Assembly: GCA_035644395.1 (NCBI GenBank)
Contig: DASQOR010000079.1
Location: 47,634-111,633 of the forward strand
DNA from: JBGPLJ01 sp035644395
Lineage (GTDB): Bacteria > Pseudomonadota > Gammaproteobacteria > Steroidobacterales > Steroidobacteraceae
Direction: 5' to 3'
DNA: 64,000 nt
In this document: positions 25,794 to 36,385 of the stretch, one piece after another
Layout of the letters: every line of letters starts with the position of its first letter
Numbering within the stretch: the first letter of the stretch is position 1
The notes under the pieces: generated by a model
What the model saw: the letters and a program-made list of their open reading frames with translations, nothing else
Databases searched by the model: none
Told to the model about the DNA's origin: nothing
Program-made: the position numbers and the translations under genes

Positions 25794-26720
25794 ATGAATG
25801 TGATTATTTTTGGCCGGCGGCATGGCCGCGTGCGGCAATTCAACCTTGCGAGCCCAAGAGTCTGGGGCGTCGCGGGCGCCTCCATTGTGGGCGCGATCGC
25901 GCTCGCCTTCGTTGCCGGCCATTACTTCGGATTTCACCGTGGCCTCGGCGAGCCCGCCGAGCAGCTGACCGCCTGGTCGAAAGAACTCTCCCAGCAACAG
26001 GCGAGCATCGACGACACGCGGCGAGTCTTGCAGGAGCGGCTCAATTCCCTTGCCGCCCGCATCGGCCAGATGAACGCCCACGTGATCCGTCTCGACGCGC
26101 TCGGTCGGCGGCTGACGCAGATGGCGAAACTCGACAGCCGGGAATTCGACTTCGACCACGCGCCAGCGCAGGGCGGCCCTGAGACACCGGCCGATGGCGT
26201 CGGTCCGGCGATGCCGACGCTGACGTCGATGATCGATACCCTCGATCAGCAGCTGACGCAGCGGCAGCAGCAGATGACGACTCTCGAAAACGCGATCCTC
26301 ACGCGCGACCTCGAGGAACAGATTCACCCGGAAGGGCGCCCGGTCCATCAGGGCTACCTGTCATCGTATTTCGGCGAGCGCACCGATCCGATCAACGGCA
26401 CCACGGCGTACCACAAGGGAGTCGATTTCGCCTCGGTGGAAGGCACCGAAGTGCTGGCGGTCGCCGCCGGCGTCGTCACCTGGTCGCGTGAGCGCTTCGG
26501 TTACGGCCGCATGGTCGAGATCAACCACGGCAACGGTTACGTCACCCGCTACGCGCACAACGAACGCAACCTCGTGACGGTCGGCCAGACCGTCCAGAAG
26601 GGCCAGGCCATCGCACTGATGGGATCGACGGGCCGCGCCACCGGCCCGAATCTGCACTTCGAAGTGCTGTTCAATGGCCGGCAGGTCAATCCGCTCCAGT
26701 TCCTCGGCAACTCCCGGTAA
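25794..26720 (+). CDS. Membrane-anchored M23 (LytM) family protein
   Basis: M23 proteins cut peptidoglycan cross-links or, when degenerate, activate amidases. The 308-residue product has a short basic N terminus, one membrane segment (about residues 22-42), a periplasmic coiled coil (about 55-185, Gln/Leu-rich) and a C-terminal LytM domain. Metal-ligand positions are filled: His207 and Asp211 in HKGVD, and His288. Of the two catalytic His positions, His255 in RYAHN is present, but the first His of the usual HxH is Asn286 (GPNLHFEV). Activity is therefore uncertain. ATG at 25794 follows GGGGGCG. Its leader carries the cyclic-di-GMP riboswitch. M23-secA adjacency is also known from pseudomonads. 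Confidence 0.88.
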   Translation: MNVIIFGRRHGRVRQFNLASPRVWGVAGASIVGAIALAFVAGHYFGFHRGLGEPAEQLTAWSKELSQQQASIDDTRRVLQERLNSLAARIGQMNAHVIRLDALGRRLTQMAKLDSREFDFDHAPAQGGPETPADGVGPAMPTLTSMIDTLDQQLTQRQQQMTTLENAILTRDLEEQIHPEGRPVHQGYLSSYFGERTDPINGTTAYHKGVDFASVEGTEVLAVAAGVVTWSRERFGYGRMVEINHGNGYVTRYAHNERNLVTVGQTVQKGQAIALMGSTGRATGPNLHFEVLFNGRQVNPLQFLGNSR

Positions 26721-26722
26721 AA

Positions 26723-26787
26723 AGGGACATTCCTGATTTCGCCCTGCGGCGAGCCGCCGGCGGGGCGGCGAAATCAGGAATGTCCCT
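26723..26787 (+). repeat. Perfect 21-bp inverted repeat after the M23 gene
   Basis: Arms at 26723-26743 and 26767-26787 are exact reverse complements, starting AGGGACATTCCTGATTTCG. The loop is 23 bases and GC-rich. It starts two bases after the M23 stop and is followed by GTTTTC, so it could end transcription before secA. It resembles two other perfect intergenic repeats here (32362-32385 and 45968-46051). Confidence 0.85.
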
Positions 26788-26924
26788 GTTTTCTCCGTTG
26801 AGGAATGTCCGGCGAACCCCATTTCCCCGCCCACCGGTCTCTTACGTAGAATACCCGGCCTTTGACCCCCCGCCCGACCGGCCCGGTTGGCGCGCAGGTC
26901 TTTTGAATTCATGAGGTTGACGTA

Positions 26925-29727
<2,803 letters not shown>

Positions 29728-29744
<17 letters not shown>

Positions 29745-30135
29745 GCGGATCGTGCGCGTCGTCGCGGGGATCGTCCGTGACGGCGCAGGACGAGTGCTCA
29801 TCGCGCAACGGCCCGCCGGGAAGCACATGGCCGGCGGCTGGGAATTTCCCGGCGGGAAGCTCCACGATGGAGAGTCCGCCGAGGACGCGCTCGTGCGGGA
29901 GCTCAAGGAGGAGCTAGGCATCGACATCGCGGGCCTCGAGCGCTTCATGACCGTCGACCATGAATATCCGGACCGGCGCGTCATCCTGCAGACCTTCCTT
30001 GTCCGCCAGTGCCGGGGTGAACCCGAGGGGCGGGAGGGCCAGGCCATCCGGTGGTGTCCGCTCGCTGAACTCGGCGAAGCGGGCATTCTACCCGCCGACC
30101 TGCCGATCATTGCCGCCCTGAACGCCGCAAAATAG
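29728..30135 (+). CDS. mutT: 8-oxo-dGTP diphosphatase MutT (Nudix)
   Basis: MutT removes oxidised dGTP from the nucleotide pool. The 135-residue protein has the complete Nudix box from GGKLHDGESAEDALVRELKE through ELGI (GX5EX7REUXEEXGU) and the GGWEFPGGK stretch just before it. ATG at 29728 lies inside the end of secA (17-base overlap), implying coupled translation. An in-frame upstream ATG (29674) would add 18 non-family residues. secA-mutT adjacency is common in gammaproteobacteria. Confidence 0.93.
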
Positions 30136-30166
30136 CGCCACCAGAAGATTCAGACGGAGCCTTACC

Positions 30167-32359
30167 ATGGCGGATTCCAAGCGGAGATTCTCCCTGACGG
30201 GCGCGCTTTGCCTCTTGCCGGCGGCCTGTGCAGCGCTGTTGCTCGCCTCCTGTGCGGCTCGGGAATCGAAACCGCAGTCGAGCTCCGCGGTGCCGCCAGC
30301 CGGCGCCACGATCGCCTATCCGCCCGCGCGGCGGACCGACCACGTGGATACGTACTTCGGTGAAACCGTCGCGGATCCGTACCGCTGGATGGAAGACATG
30401 GGTTCGGCGGACCTGCACGAGTGGGTGAGCGCCGAGAACAAGATCTCTCGCCAGTACCTCGATGCCGTCCCCGAGCGCGACATCATCAAGAAGCGCCTCG
30501 ATGCGCTCTGGCACTACGCGCACTTCAATGTCCCGAAGCATGCAGGCGAGCGCTATTTCTACCTGAGCAACGACGGTACGCAGGACCAGAGCGTGCTGTA
30601 CGTCACCGAGGGTCTCGTCGGGGCCCCGCGCGTCCTGATCGATCCGAATCTCCTGACCGCGGATCGCACGACCGCGGTCTCCGAGATTTCGCCGTCGTCC
30701 GACGGCAGGTTGCTCGCGTATTCGGTCTCGGAAAGCGGTTCCGACTGGCGCATCTGGCGCGTACGCCGGGTGGACTCCAACGAGGAACTGCCGGACATCG
30801 TGCGTCACACGAAGTTCGTGACCGTCGCCTGGGACAAGGCGGGGGCAGGCTTCTACTACCTCAACTATCCAACGCTCGCCGACGGTTCGGGCGACGGCAA
30901 CGCGCAGGCGAGCGTCTACTATCACAAGCTCGGCACCGTCCAGAACGCCGACAAGCACATCTATACGGTAACGGAAAAGACGACGCGCAATCCGTTTCCC
31001 GTCGTCACCGACGACGGCCGTTACCTGCTCTTCTACATCAGCGATGAGCAGATCGAGAACGCGATCTACTATCTCGACCTCGCCGAGCCCGGCGCTGCGG
31101 TCGTGAGACTCTTCGATCGCTGGGACGGCATCTACCAGGTTATCGGCAACGAGGGACGCATCGTCTATGTCTGGATGACGACCGGCGCGCCGCTCGGACG
31201 GGTCGTCGCCGTCGATCTTGATCGGCCGGATCCCGCCAACTGGCGTGTCGTGGTACCCGAAGCGGCGGAAGCCATCGACCAGGCGCAACTCGCCGGGGGC
31301 GTGGTCGTCGTCTCCTATCTCAAGGACGCCCACTCGGTAGTCCGTCTCCATGGAGCCGACGGTTCCGCGAAGGGTGCAGTCAATCTCCCTGGCATCGGCA
31401 CGGTCGAGAGTCTCGGTGGCCGGGGCGATCTCAACGAGGCGTTCTTCCAGTACTCGGATTTCTTCACTCCGGAATCGATCTATCGGCTGGAGCCGCGGAG
31501 CAACCGTCTTGAACTTTTCCGCAAGCCATCGAGCGGGCTCGATGCTTCACGCTATGTCACCGAACAGGTCTTCTACGCGAGCAAGGACGGCACGAAGGTG
31601 CCGATGTTCATCACGCATCGGCGCGACCTCAAGCTCGACGGCGGGAACCCGGTCCTGCTCTACGGTTATGGCGGCTTCAGCCTGGCCGAGTCGCCGCGCT
31701 ATCGGCCGCACATGGCGGGCTGGCTCGAGATCGGCGGCGTGTACGCGCTTGCGAACCTGCGCGGCGGCGCGGAGTACGGCGAGGCGTGGCATGTCGCTGG
31801 CACGAAGCTCGCGAAGCAGAACGTGTTCGATGACTTCATCGCCGCGGCCGAGTGGCTCATCGCGAACCACTACACGAATCCGAAGCGCCTTGCGATCCAC
31901 GGGCGCAGCAACGGAGGTCTCCTCGTCGGCGCGGTCGTCGATCAGCGGCCGGATCTCTTTGCAGCGGCGCTGCCCAAGGTCGGCGTCATGGACATGCTGC
32001 GCTATCACACGGCGAGTGCCAATGCGCGCAACTGGGGCGCCGACTTCGGTCTCAGTGAGAATGAAGCGGAGTACCGTGCACTACGGGCGTATTCCCCGTA
32101 TCACAACATCCATGCGGGGACCTGCTATCCGCCGACGCTGATCACGAGCGCAGAGCAGGATGATCGCGTCGTGCCGTGGCACAGCTACAAGTACGGCGCC
32201 GAGCTGCAGCATGCACAGGGCTGTGCGAATCCGGTCCTCGTCAGCATCGAGACGCGCGCCGGCCATCGGGACGGCCGGCCGGTATGGATGTGGGTCGAGG
32301 ACTACACCGATCAGTGGGCGTTTCTTGCGAAGGAACTCCACATGACGATTACGCCGTAA
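30167..32359 (+). CDS. Prolyl oligopeptidase family serine peptidase (S9A), predicted lipoprotein
   Basis: S9A enzymes cut short peptides after proline. The 730-residue protein has a signal peptide ending in a lipobox-like LASC (about residue 29), then PADPYRWMED-type N-terminal text (VADPYRWMEDMGS), a beta-propeller region (about 100-460) and an alpha/beta-hydrolase domain. The catalytic set is Ser581 in GRSNGGLL, Asp666 in DDRVVP and His700 in AGHRDGRP. The usual GGSNGG has Arg in place of the second Gly. Membrane anchoring or periplasmic location is inferred from the signal peptide. It has no functional neighbours and is followed by a perfect palindrome. Confidence 0.92.
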   Translation: MADSKRRFSLTGALCLLPAACAALLLASCAARESKPQSSSAVPPAGATIAYPPARRTDHVDTYFGETVADPYRWMEDMGSADLHEWVSAENKISRQYLDAVPERDIIKKRLDALWHYAHFNVPKHAGERYFYLSNDGTQDQSVLYVTEGLVGAPRVLIDPNLLTADRTTAVSEISPSSDGRLLAYSVSESGSDWRIWRVRRVDSNEELPDIVRHTKFVTVAWDKAGAGFYYLNYPTLADGSGDGNAQASVYYHKLGTVQNADKHIYTVTEKTTRNPFPVVTDDGRYLLFYISDEQIENAIYYLDLAEPGAAVVRLFDRWDGIYQVIGNEGRIVYVWMTTGAPLGRVVAVDLDRPDPANWRVVVPEAAEAIDQAQLAGGVVVVSYLKDAHSVVRLHGADGSAKGAVNLPGIGTVESLGGRGDLNEAFFQYSDFFTPESIYRLEPRSNRLELFRKPSSGLDASRYVTEQVFYASKDGTKVPMFITHRRDLKLDGGNPVLLYGYGGFSLAESPRYRPHMAGWLEIGGVYALANLRGGAEYGEAWHVAGTKLAKQNVFDDFIAAAEWLIANHYTNPKRLAIHGRSNGGLLVGAVVDQRPDLFAAALPKVGVMDMLRYHTASANARNWGADFGLSENEAEYRALRAYSPYHNIHAGTCYPPTLITSAEQDDRVVPWHSYKYGAELQHAQGCANPVLVSIETRAGHRDGRPVWMWVEDYTDQWAFLAKELHMTITP

Positions 32360-32361
32360 GA

Positions 32362-32385
32362 GGGGACAGACTTAAGTCTGTCCCC
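32362..32385. repeat. Perfect 24-nt palindrome between two convergent genes
   Basis: GGGGACAGACTT and its exact reverse complement are joined without a loop. It starts two bases after the peptidase stop and contains the TAA stop of yacG, read on the other strand, in its centre (TTAA). The last yacG codons are therefore encoded by the palindrome. It may act as a shared end for the two transcripts. Confidence 0.85.
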
Positions 32386-32560
32386 GAGGCGCCGCGTCGT
32401 CCTCGTCGTCCGCAGGCGCTTCTTCGCCCGCAACGCGATGTTCTTCGGCGAGCCAGGCGCCGAGATCGATGAGCTTGCAACGCTCGCTGCAGAACGGGCG
32501 AAACGGATTCGCCGGGTCCCATTGCACCTCGCGCTCGCAGGTCGGGCACTTCGCACGCAT
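32372..32560 (-). CDS. yacG: DNA gyrase inhibitor / zinc ribbon protein YacG
   Basis: YacG is a small zinc protein reported to inhibit DNA gyrase. The 62-residue product has the four-Cys site Cys5, Cys8, Cys24, Cys28 (CPTC ... CSERC) with the same spacing as E. coli, the conserved FRPFCSERCKLIDLGAWL, and an acidic tail. It lies within a much longer open frame, but ATG at 32560 starts the recognised protein. The C-terminal GQT and stop lie in the palindrome 32362-32385. Gene order coaE-zapD-yacG is the same as in E. coli. Confidence 0.93.
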   Translation of the reverse strand: MRAKCPTCEREVQWDPANPFRPFCSERCKLIDLGAWLAEEHRVAGEEAPADDEDDAAPRGQT

Positions 32561-32571
32561 CGCGCGCGGGC

Positions 32572-33384
32572 TCAGTAGCAGCAGGTCAGGAGAAATGAAA
32601 CGTCTTCCTGCGCCTGCGCCGGGCGATTGAAGACGTCGCGCCACGTGAGGAAGCGCACGCTGCAGCGGTAGTGGCTGCCGCTGATTTCGGGATAGAGCGG
32701 CGAGCCTTCCGGCAACGCGATGCGCAGCAGCTGGCAGGGGTTCTCGCGCTCGAAATTGATGTGGTACACGCCGCCCTGGGCGGCTTCGCGCTTCTGCTTG
32801 GCGTTCGCGCGGATCACCCACAGGAGTTCCGCGATGCTGTCGCAAAGCGGACGGGCGAGGCTCAGCCACTCGTTGAAGTCCTGCGTGCGGGCATCGCCCG
32901 ACCGGTTCAGCCAGTGGAAGTAGTCGGGCAGGTCGAATTCACAGGTGCCGCCCGGGATCGCGCTTCGATGCTTGACCGCATTCAGGAACTCCGAGTCCCT
33001 GAGCGGCTGCATATACATCCCGCCGATGTTCGTCAGGTCGCTGCGCAGGCGCATGAGATTCGACAGCACGGCGCGCAGGCGTCCCGAGTCAACGCTCGGA
33101 TTCGACTGATACACGTTGAGCCCGTGGATCTGCCGCTCGAGTTCCTTCAGGACCTCGGTGCGCACGTCGCCGCGCGCGCTGATTGCAAGAATTTCAAGCA
33201 GGCTCGAGACCGCGGCGCGGCTGCTCCAAACGGTCGGTGTCTCGTTGTGGTAGAGCGCTTGCGAGTAGAGGAAGTCGAGCCGAAGGAACGTGCGCATGCG
33301 CTCGGTGAGAGGCTGCTCGTACACGACCCAGCTGTCCGCGGTGCGGGCCTGGGCTCTGGATTCGGGCGCGGCGGTCTGATTCAT
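32572..33384 (-). CDS. zapD: Cell division protein ZapD
   Basis: ZapD binds the FtsZ C-terminal peptide and bundles FtsZ filaments. The 270-residue protein shows VVYEQPLTERMRTFLRLDFL near the N terminus, a middle helical region (LNVYQSNPSVD) and the C-terminal beta domain with HINFERENPCQLLRIALPEG. ATG at 33384 is preferred to a TTG at 33420. It starts MNQTAAP, with roughly 20 non-conserved residues before the core. It sits between coaE and yacG. Confidence 0.93.
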   Translation of the reverse strand: MNQTAAPESRAQARTADSWVVYEQPLTERMRTFLRLDFLYSQALYHNETPTVWSSRAAVSSLLEILAISARGDVRTEVLKELERQIHGLNVYQSNPSVDSGRLRAVLSNLMRLRSDLTNIGGMYMQPLRDSEFLNAVKHRSAIPGGTCEFDLPDYFHWLNRSGDARTQDFNEWLSLARPLCDSIAELLWVIRANAKQKREAAQGGVYHINFERENPCQLLRIALPEGSPLYPEISGSHYRCSVRFLTWRDVFNRPAQAQEDVSFLLTCCY

Positions 33385-33434
33385 TTCCACATTCTGAGCC
33401 ACGCCCTTGCCCGGGGGCAATGGCCCGTTGACGC

Positions 33435-34100
33435 TCAGGTGCGCCTGCGGGCGGCGTCTGCGCGCTCGGCCGCGAGCTTGCGATAGCGGGCGTCGAGCTC
33501 ACGGACCTTGTTTGCGAGCGCAGCGACGTCCGAGTCGTTCGCGATGACGTCGTCTGCCTGGGCGAGGCGCTCGTTGCGGCTCGCTTGCGCCGCAAGCACT
33601 GAGCGAGCCTCCTCCTCCGACGAGGCGTCACGCTGCATGAGACGCGCGATCTGGACCGCAGGCGCACAGTCGACGACGAGCACGCGATCGACGCTCGGCT
33701 TGAGGCCCGTCTCCACCAGCAGCGGTATCACCAGGATCTGATAGGGCCCGCCGCTCACCGCGGATAGTTCATTCATTTGTACGCGGATGCGCGGGTGCAG
33801 GATCTCCTCGAGGCGCCTGCGCTCCGCGGCATTGTGAAATACGATGGCCCTGAGCCGCTTGCGATCGAGCCGTCCGTCCGCGCCGAGCACCGAGGGGCCA
33901 AAGGTCGCGACGACCGCGGCGAGCCCCGGTGTATTGGGCTCCACGACTTCGCGCGCGATTTCGTCGGTATCGATGACGGGCACACCCAGCGACCGAAAGA
34001 CATTTGCGGCGGCGCTTTTGCCGCTTGCGATGCCCCCGGTAAGTCCGACCCGAAAGAACGCGCGCCCGTGGGTCGCGCTTGCTGGCGGCTGCTCAGGCAT
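33435..34100 (-). CDS. coaE: Dephospho-CoA kinase
   Basis: CoaE does the last step of coenzyme A synthesis, phosphorylating dephospho-CoA. The 221-residue P-loop kinase has GLTGGIASGKSAAANVF, VIDTDEIAREVV and HPRIRVQM, in the usual order. A 15-residue non-conserved N terminus precedes the P-loop; ATG at 34100 overlaps the end of pilD by 8 bases. pilD-coaE-zapD-yacG is the standard gammaproteobacterial order. Confidence 0.95.
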   Translation of the reverse strand: MPEQPPASATHGRAFFRVGLTGGIASGKSAAANVFRSLGVPVIDTDEIAREVVEPNTPGLAAVVATFGPSVLGADGRLDRKRLRAIVFHNAAERRRLEEILHPRIRVQMNELSAVSGGPYQILVIPLLVETGLKPSVDRVLVVDCAPAVQIARLMQRDASSEEEARSVLAAQASRNERLAQADDVIANDSDVAALANKVRELDARYRKLAAERADAARRRT

Positions 34101-34992
34101 GACCGATGCCCGCCATCCTGAAGTAACCGCGGGTTATTTCCGGGCCCCACATGAGGCCGATCCAGCCGGCCGCCGCAAGGTACGGTCCGAATGGAATCGG
34201 CAGCTGCCGGTCCCGCCCGCGAAAGACAATGAGCGCGATGCCGACAATGGCCCCGGTGGCCGCGGACATCAGCACGATTGGCAGCATCATCTGCCAGCCC
34301 ATCCAGGCGCCGAGGGCGGCCAGCAGCTTGAAGTCGCCGTAGCCCATGCCCTCTTTTCGGGTCAGGAGCTTGAAAAGCCAGTACACGCTCCAGAGGCTGA
34401 GGTAACCCGCCGCTGCCCCGGCGATCGCTGCTACCGGATCGACCGGCAGAGCGAAACCGACGTCCTGCCGTCCGAGGCCCGCGCTTGCCACGAGACCGAT
34501 CCAGCAAAGCGGAAGTGTCAGGCTGTCCGGCAGGAGCTGGGTGTCGATATCGATCGCGCTCATCGCGATCAGGAACCAGGTGACGGCGAGGCCGCAGAGC
34601 GCCGTCCACCCGAATCCGAAATGCCAGGCGACGGCCGCCGACAGGCAAGCGGTGAGCAGCTCGATGATGGGATAGCGGACCGAGATTCTCGTGCGGCAGC
34701 CGGCGCACCTGCCGCGCAGGACGAGGTAGCTGAATACCGGGATGTTGTGGATGGCCCAGATCTGCTTGCCGCAGGTCGGGCAGCGGCTGCGCGGGGTGAA
34801 CAGATTGAATCGCGGCAGGGCGGGGCTCTCCTGGCCGTCGAGTTCGGCGCACTGCTGGCGCCAGTCGCGATCCATCATGATGGGCAGACGATAGATGACG
34901 ACGTTCAGGAAGCTGCCGATCGCGAGCGACAGCACGAATACGATGGCGCTGAAGAGCGCCGGGGATTCGCTCAGGAGCTGCGCGGCTTCCAT
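34093..34992 (-). CDS. pilD: Type IV prepilin peptidase/N-methylase PilD
   Basis: PilD cleaves the class III leader of pilins and N-methylates the new Phe1. The 299-residue polytopic protein has an N-terminal segment ending FLNVVIYRLP, a cytoplasmic zinc domain with two CxxC pairs (CPTC, CAGC), and the two catalytic Asp motifs: AIDIDTQLLPD and GMGYGDFKLL. A terminator-like hairpin lies about 31 bases before its ATG, leaving almost no room for a separate promoter after it. Confidence 0.96.
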   Translation of the reverse strand: MEAAQLLSESPALFSAIVFVLSLAIGSFLNVVIYRLPIMMDRDWRQQCAELDGQESPALPRFNLFTPRSRCPTCGKQIWAIHNIPVFSYLVLRGRCAGCRTRISVRYPIIELLTACLSAAVAWHFGFGWTALCGLAVTWFLIAMSAIDIDTQLLPDSLTLPLCWIGLVASAGLGRQDVGFALPVDPVAAIAGAAAGYLSLWSVYWLFKLLTRKEGMGYGDFKLLAALGAWMGWQMMLPIVLMSAATGAIVGIALIVFRGRDRQLPIPFGPYLAAAGWIGLMWGPEITRGYFRMAGIGHA

Positions 34993-35017
34993 CCGGGGAT
35001 CTGCCTCGACCTCAAAG

Positions 35018-35046
35018 CAAAAACGCCGCGGCTGCGGCCGCGGCGT
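35018..35046 (-). terminator. Intrinsic terminator between pilC and pilD
   Basis: Read on the minus strand, ACGCCGCGGC pairs with GCCGCGGCGT (35023-35046, 4-base loop) and is followed by TTTTTGCTTTG. It is a strong Rho-independent signature 46 bases after the pilC stop and 31 bases before the pilD start. Confidence 0.8.
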
Positions 35047-35091
35047 CTTGCTCCAGTTTCGTAAGCCGGTGCGGGCGCGGAGCGCAGTTCG

Positions 35092-36315
35092 TCAAACGAC
35101 CGCTCCGAGCTTGAAGATCGGCAGGTACATCGCGATCACGAGGCCGCCGACGAGCACGCCGAGGATCGCCATGATGAGCGGTTCGAGCAAGCTCGACATC
35201 GCGTCGACCGCGTTGTCCACTTCCGCCTCGTAGAAGTCCGCGACCTTTGCGGACATCGCATCGAGCGAGCCCGACTCTTCGCCGACCGCGATCATCTGCA
35301 CGACCATGTTCGGGAAGAGGCCTGTCGTTTCCATCGAACGCTGCAGGCGCTGGCCGGTCGATACCTCGTCGCGCATCCTGAGCACGGCGCGTTCGTAGAC
35401 GATGTTGCCGGTGGCGCCGGCGACGGACTCCAGCGCCTCGACGAGCGGCACGCCGGCCGCGAACATGGTCGAGAGCGTGCGCGCGAATCTGGCGATCGCC
35501 GCCTTCACCATGATCGGACCAATGATGGGGAGCTTGAGCGTCATGCGGTCGATCCACTCGCGCATCGACTTCGAACGCTTGTGAAAATAGGCAAACGCGT
35601 AGATGCCCGCGCCGAGGACGACGGCGATGTAGACGCCATTGCTCTGCACGAATCGCGAAATGTCGATGACGAACTGCGTGAACGCAGGCAGGTCCGCGCC
35701 GAAGCCCTTGAAGAGGCTTTCGAACTGCGGGATCACGAATATGAGCAGAATGAAGGTGACGACGATTGCGACGACCATGACCGCCGCGGGATAGAAAAGG
35801 GCCTTCTTGACCTTTTTCTTCAGCGCTTCGGTCTTTTCTTTGTAGGTCGCGATCTTGTCGAGGAGGCTCTCGAGCGCACCAGCCTGTTCGCCGGCTTCCA
35901 CGAGATTTACGAAAAGGTCGTCGAAATGCAGCGGATGCTTGGCAATTGCCTCGTGGAGCGACGTGCCGCCCTCGATATCGGACTTGATGTCGAGGATCAA
36001 CTTCTGCATCGCCGGCTTTTCATGGCCATTGCCGACGATTTCGAACGCCTGCACGAGCGGGATTCCCGCGCCGAGCATGGTTGCGAGCTGGCGGCTGAAG
36101 ATGGCGATGTCGCCCGCATTGGGCTTGCCGCCGGCCTTGAATGCCTGCGACTGCTTCTTGACGCGGGTCGGCACGACGCCCTGGCGCCGCAAGTCGGCGC
36201 GCAAGGCCGTCTCGCTGACCGCGAGCTGTTTGCCCTTGACCCGGTTTCCCTTCTTGTCCTTGCCCTCCCAGGCGAAGGGAATGTCCTTCTTCAGTGCAAT
36301 TGCTGTCTGCGCCAT
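35092..36315 (-). CDS. pilC: Type IV pilus inner-membrane platform protein PilC
   Basis: PilC is the membrane platform through which PilB and PilT act on the pilus base. The 407-residue protein has a cytoplasmic N-terminal part with FAWEGKDKKGNRVKG and IAIFSRQLATMLGAGIPL, then the T2SF repeat pair. The second copy begins IARFARTLSTMFAAGVPLVE. There are three hydrophobic membrane segments (about residues 175-200, 222-240 and 380-400). ATG at 36315 gives MAQTAIALKKD. pilB lies 62 bases upstream. Confidence 0.96.
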   Translation of the reverse strand: MAQTAIALKKDIPFAWEGKDKKGNRVKGKQLAVSETALRADLRRQGVVPTRVKKQSQAFKAGGKPNAGDIAIFSRQLATMLGAGIPLVQAFEIVGNGHEKPAMQKLILDIKSDIEGGTSLHEAIAKHPLHFDDLFVNLVEAGEQAGALESLLDKIATYKEKTEALKKKVKKALFYPAAVMVVAIVVTFILLIFVIPQFESLFKGFGADLPAFTQFVIDISRFVQSNGVYIAVVLGAGIYAFAYFHKRSKSMREWIDRMTLKLPIIGPIMVKAAIARFARTLSTMFAAGVPLVEALESVAGATGNIVYERAVLRMRDEVSTGQRLQRSMETTGLFPNMVVQMIAVGEESGSLDAMSAKVADFYEAEVDNAVDAMSSLLEPLIMAILGVLVGGLVIAMYLPIFKLGAVV

Positions 36316-36361
36316 ATGCGATGCTTCCTGTTACGAGCCCCTTGCGTTCGCCTGCCCCTTG

Positions 36362-36385
36362 AAAAAAATATTCGACGTCAGTCGA
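36362..36385 (-). terminator. Weak terminator-like hairpin at the pilB/pilC junction
   Basis: On the minus strand, TCGAC-TGAC-GTCGA (36372-36385) is followed within three bases by a run of seven T (36362-36368). The stem is only 5 bp and its loop includes the pilB stop codon, so at most it would lower transcription into pilC. Confidence 0.35.
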
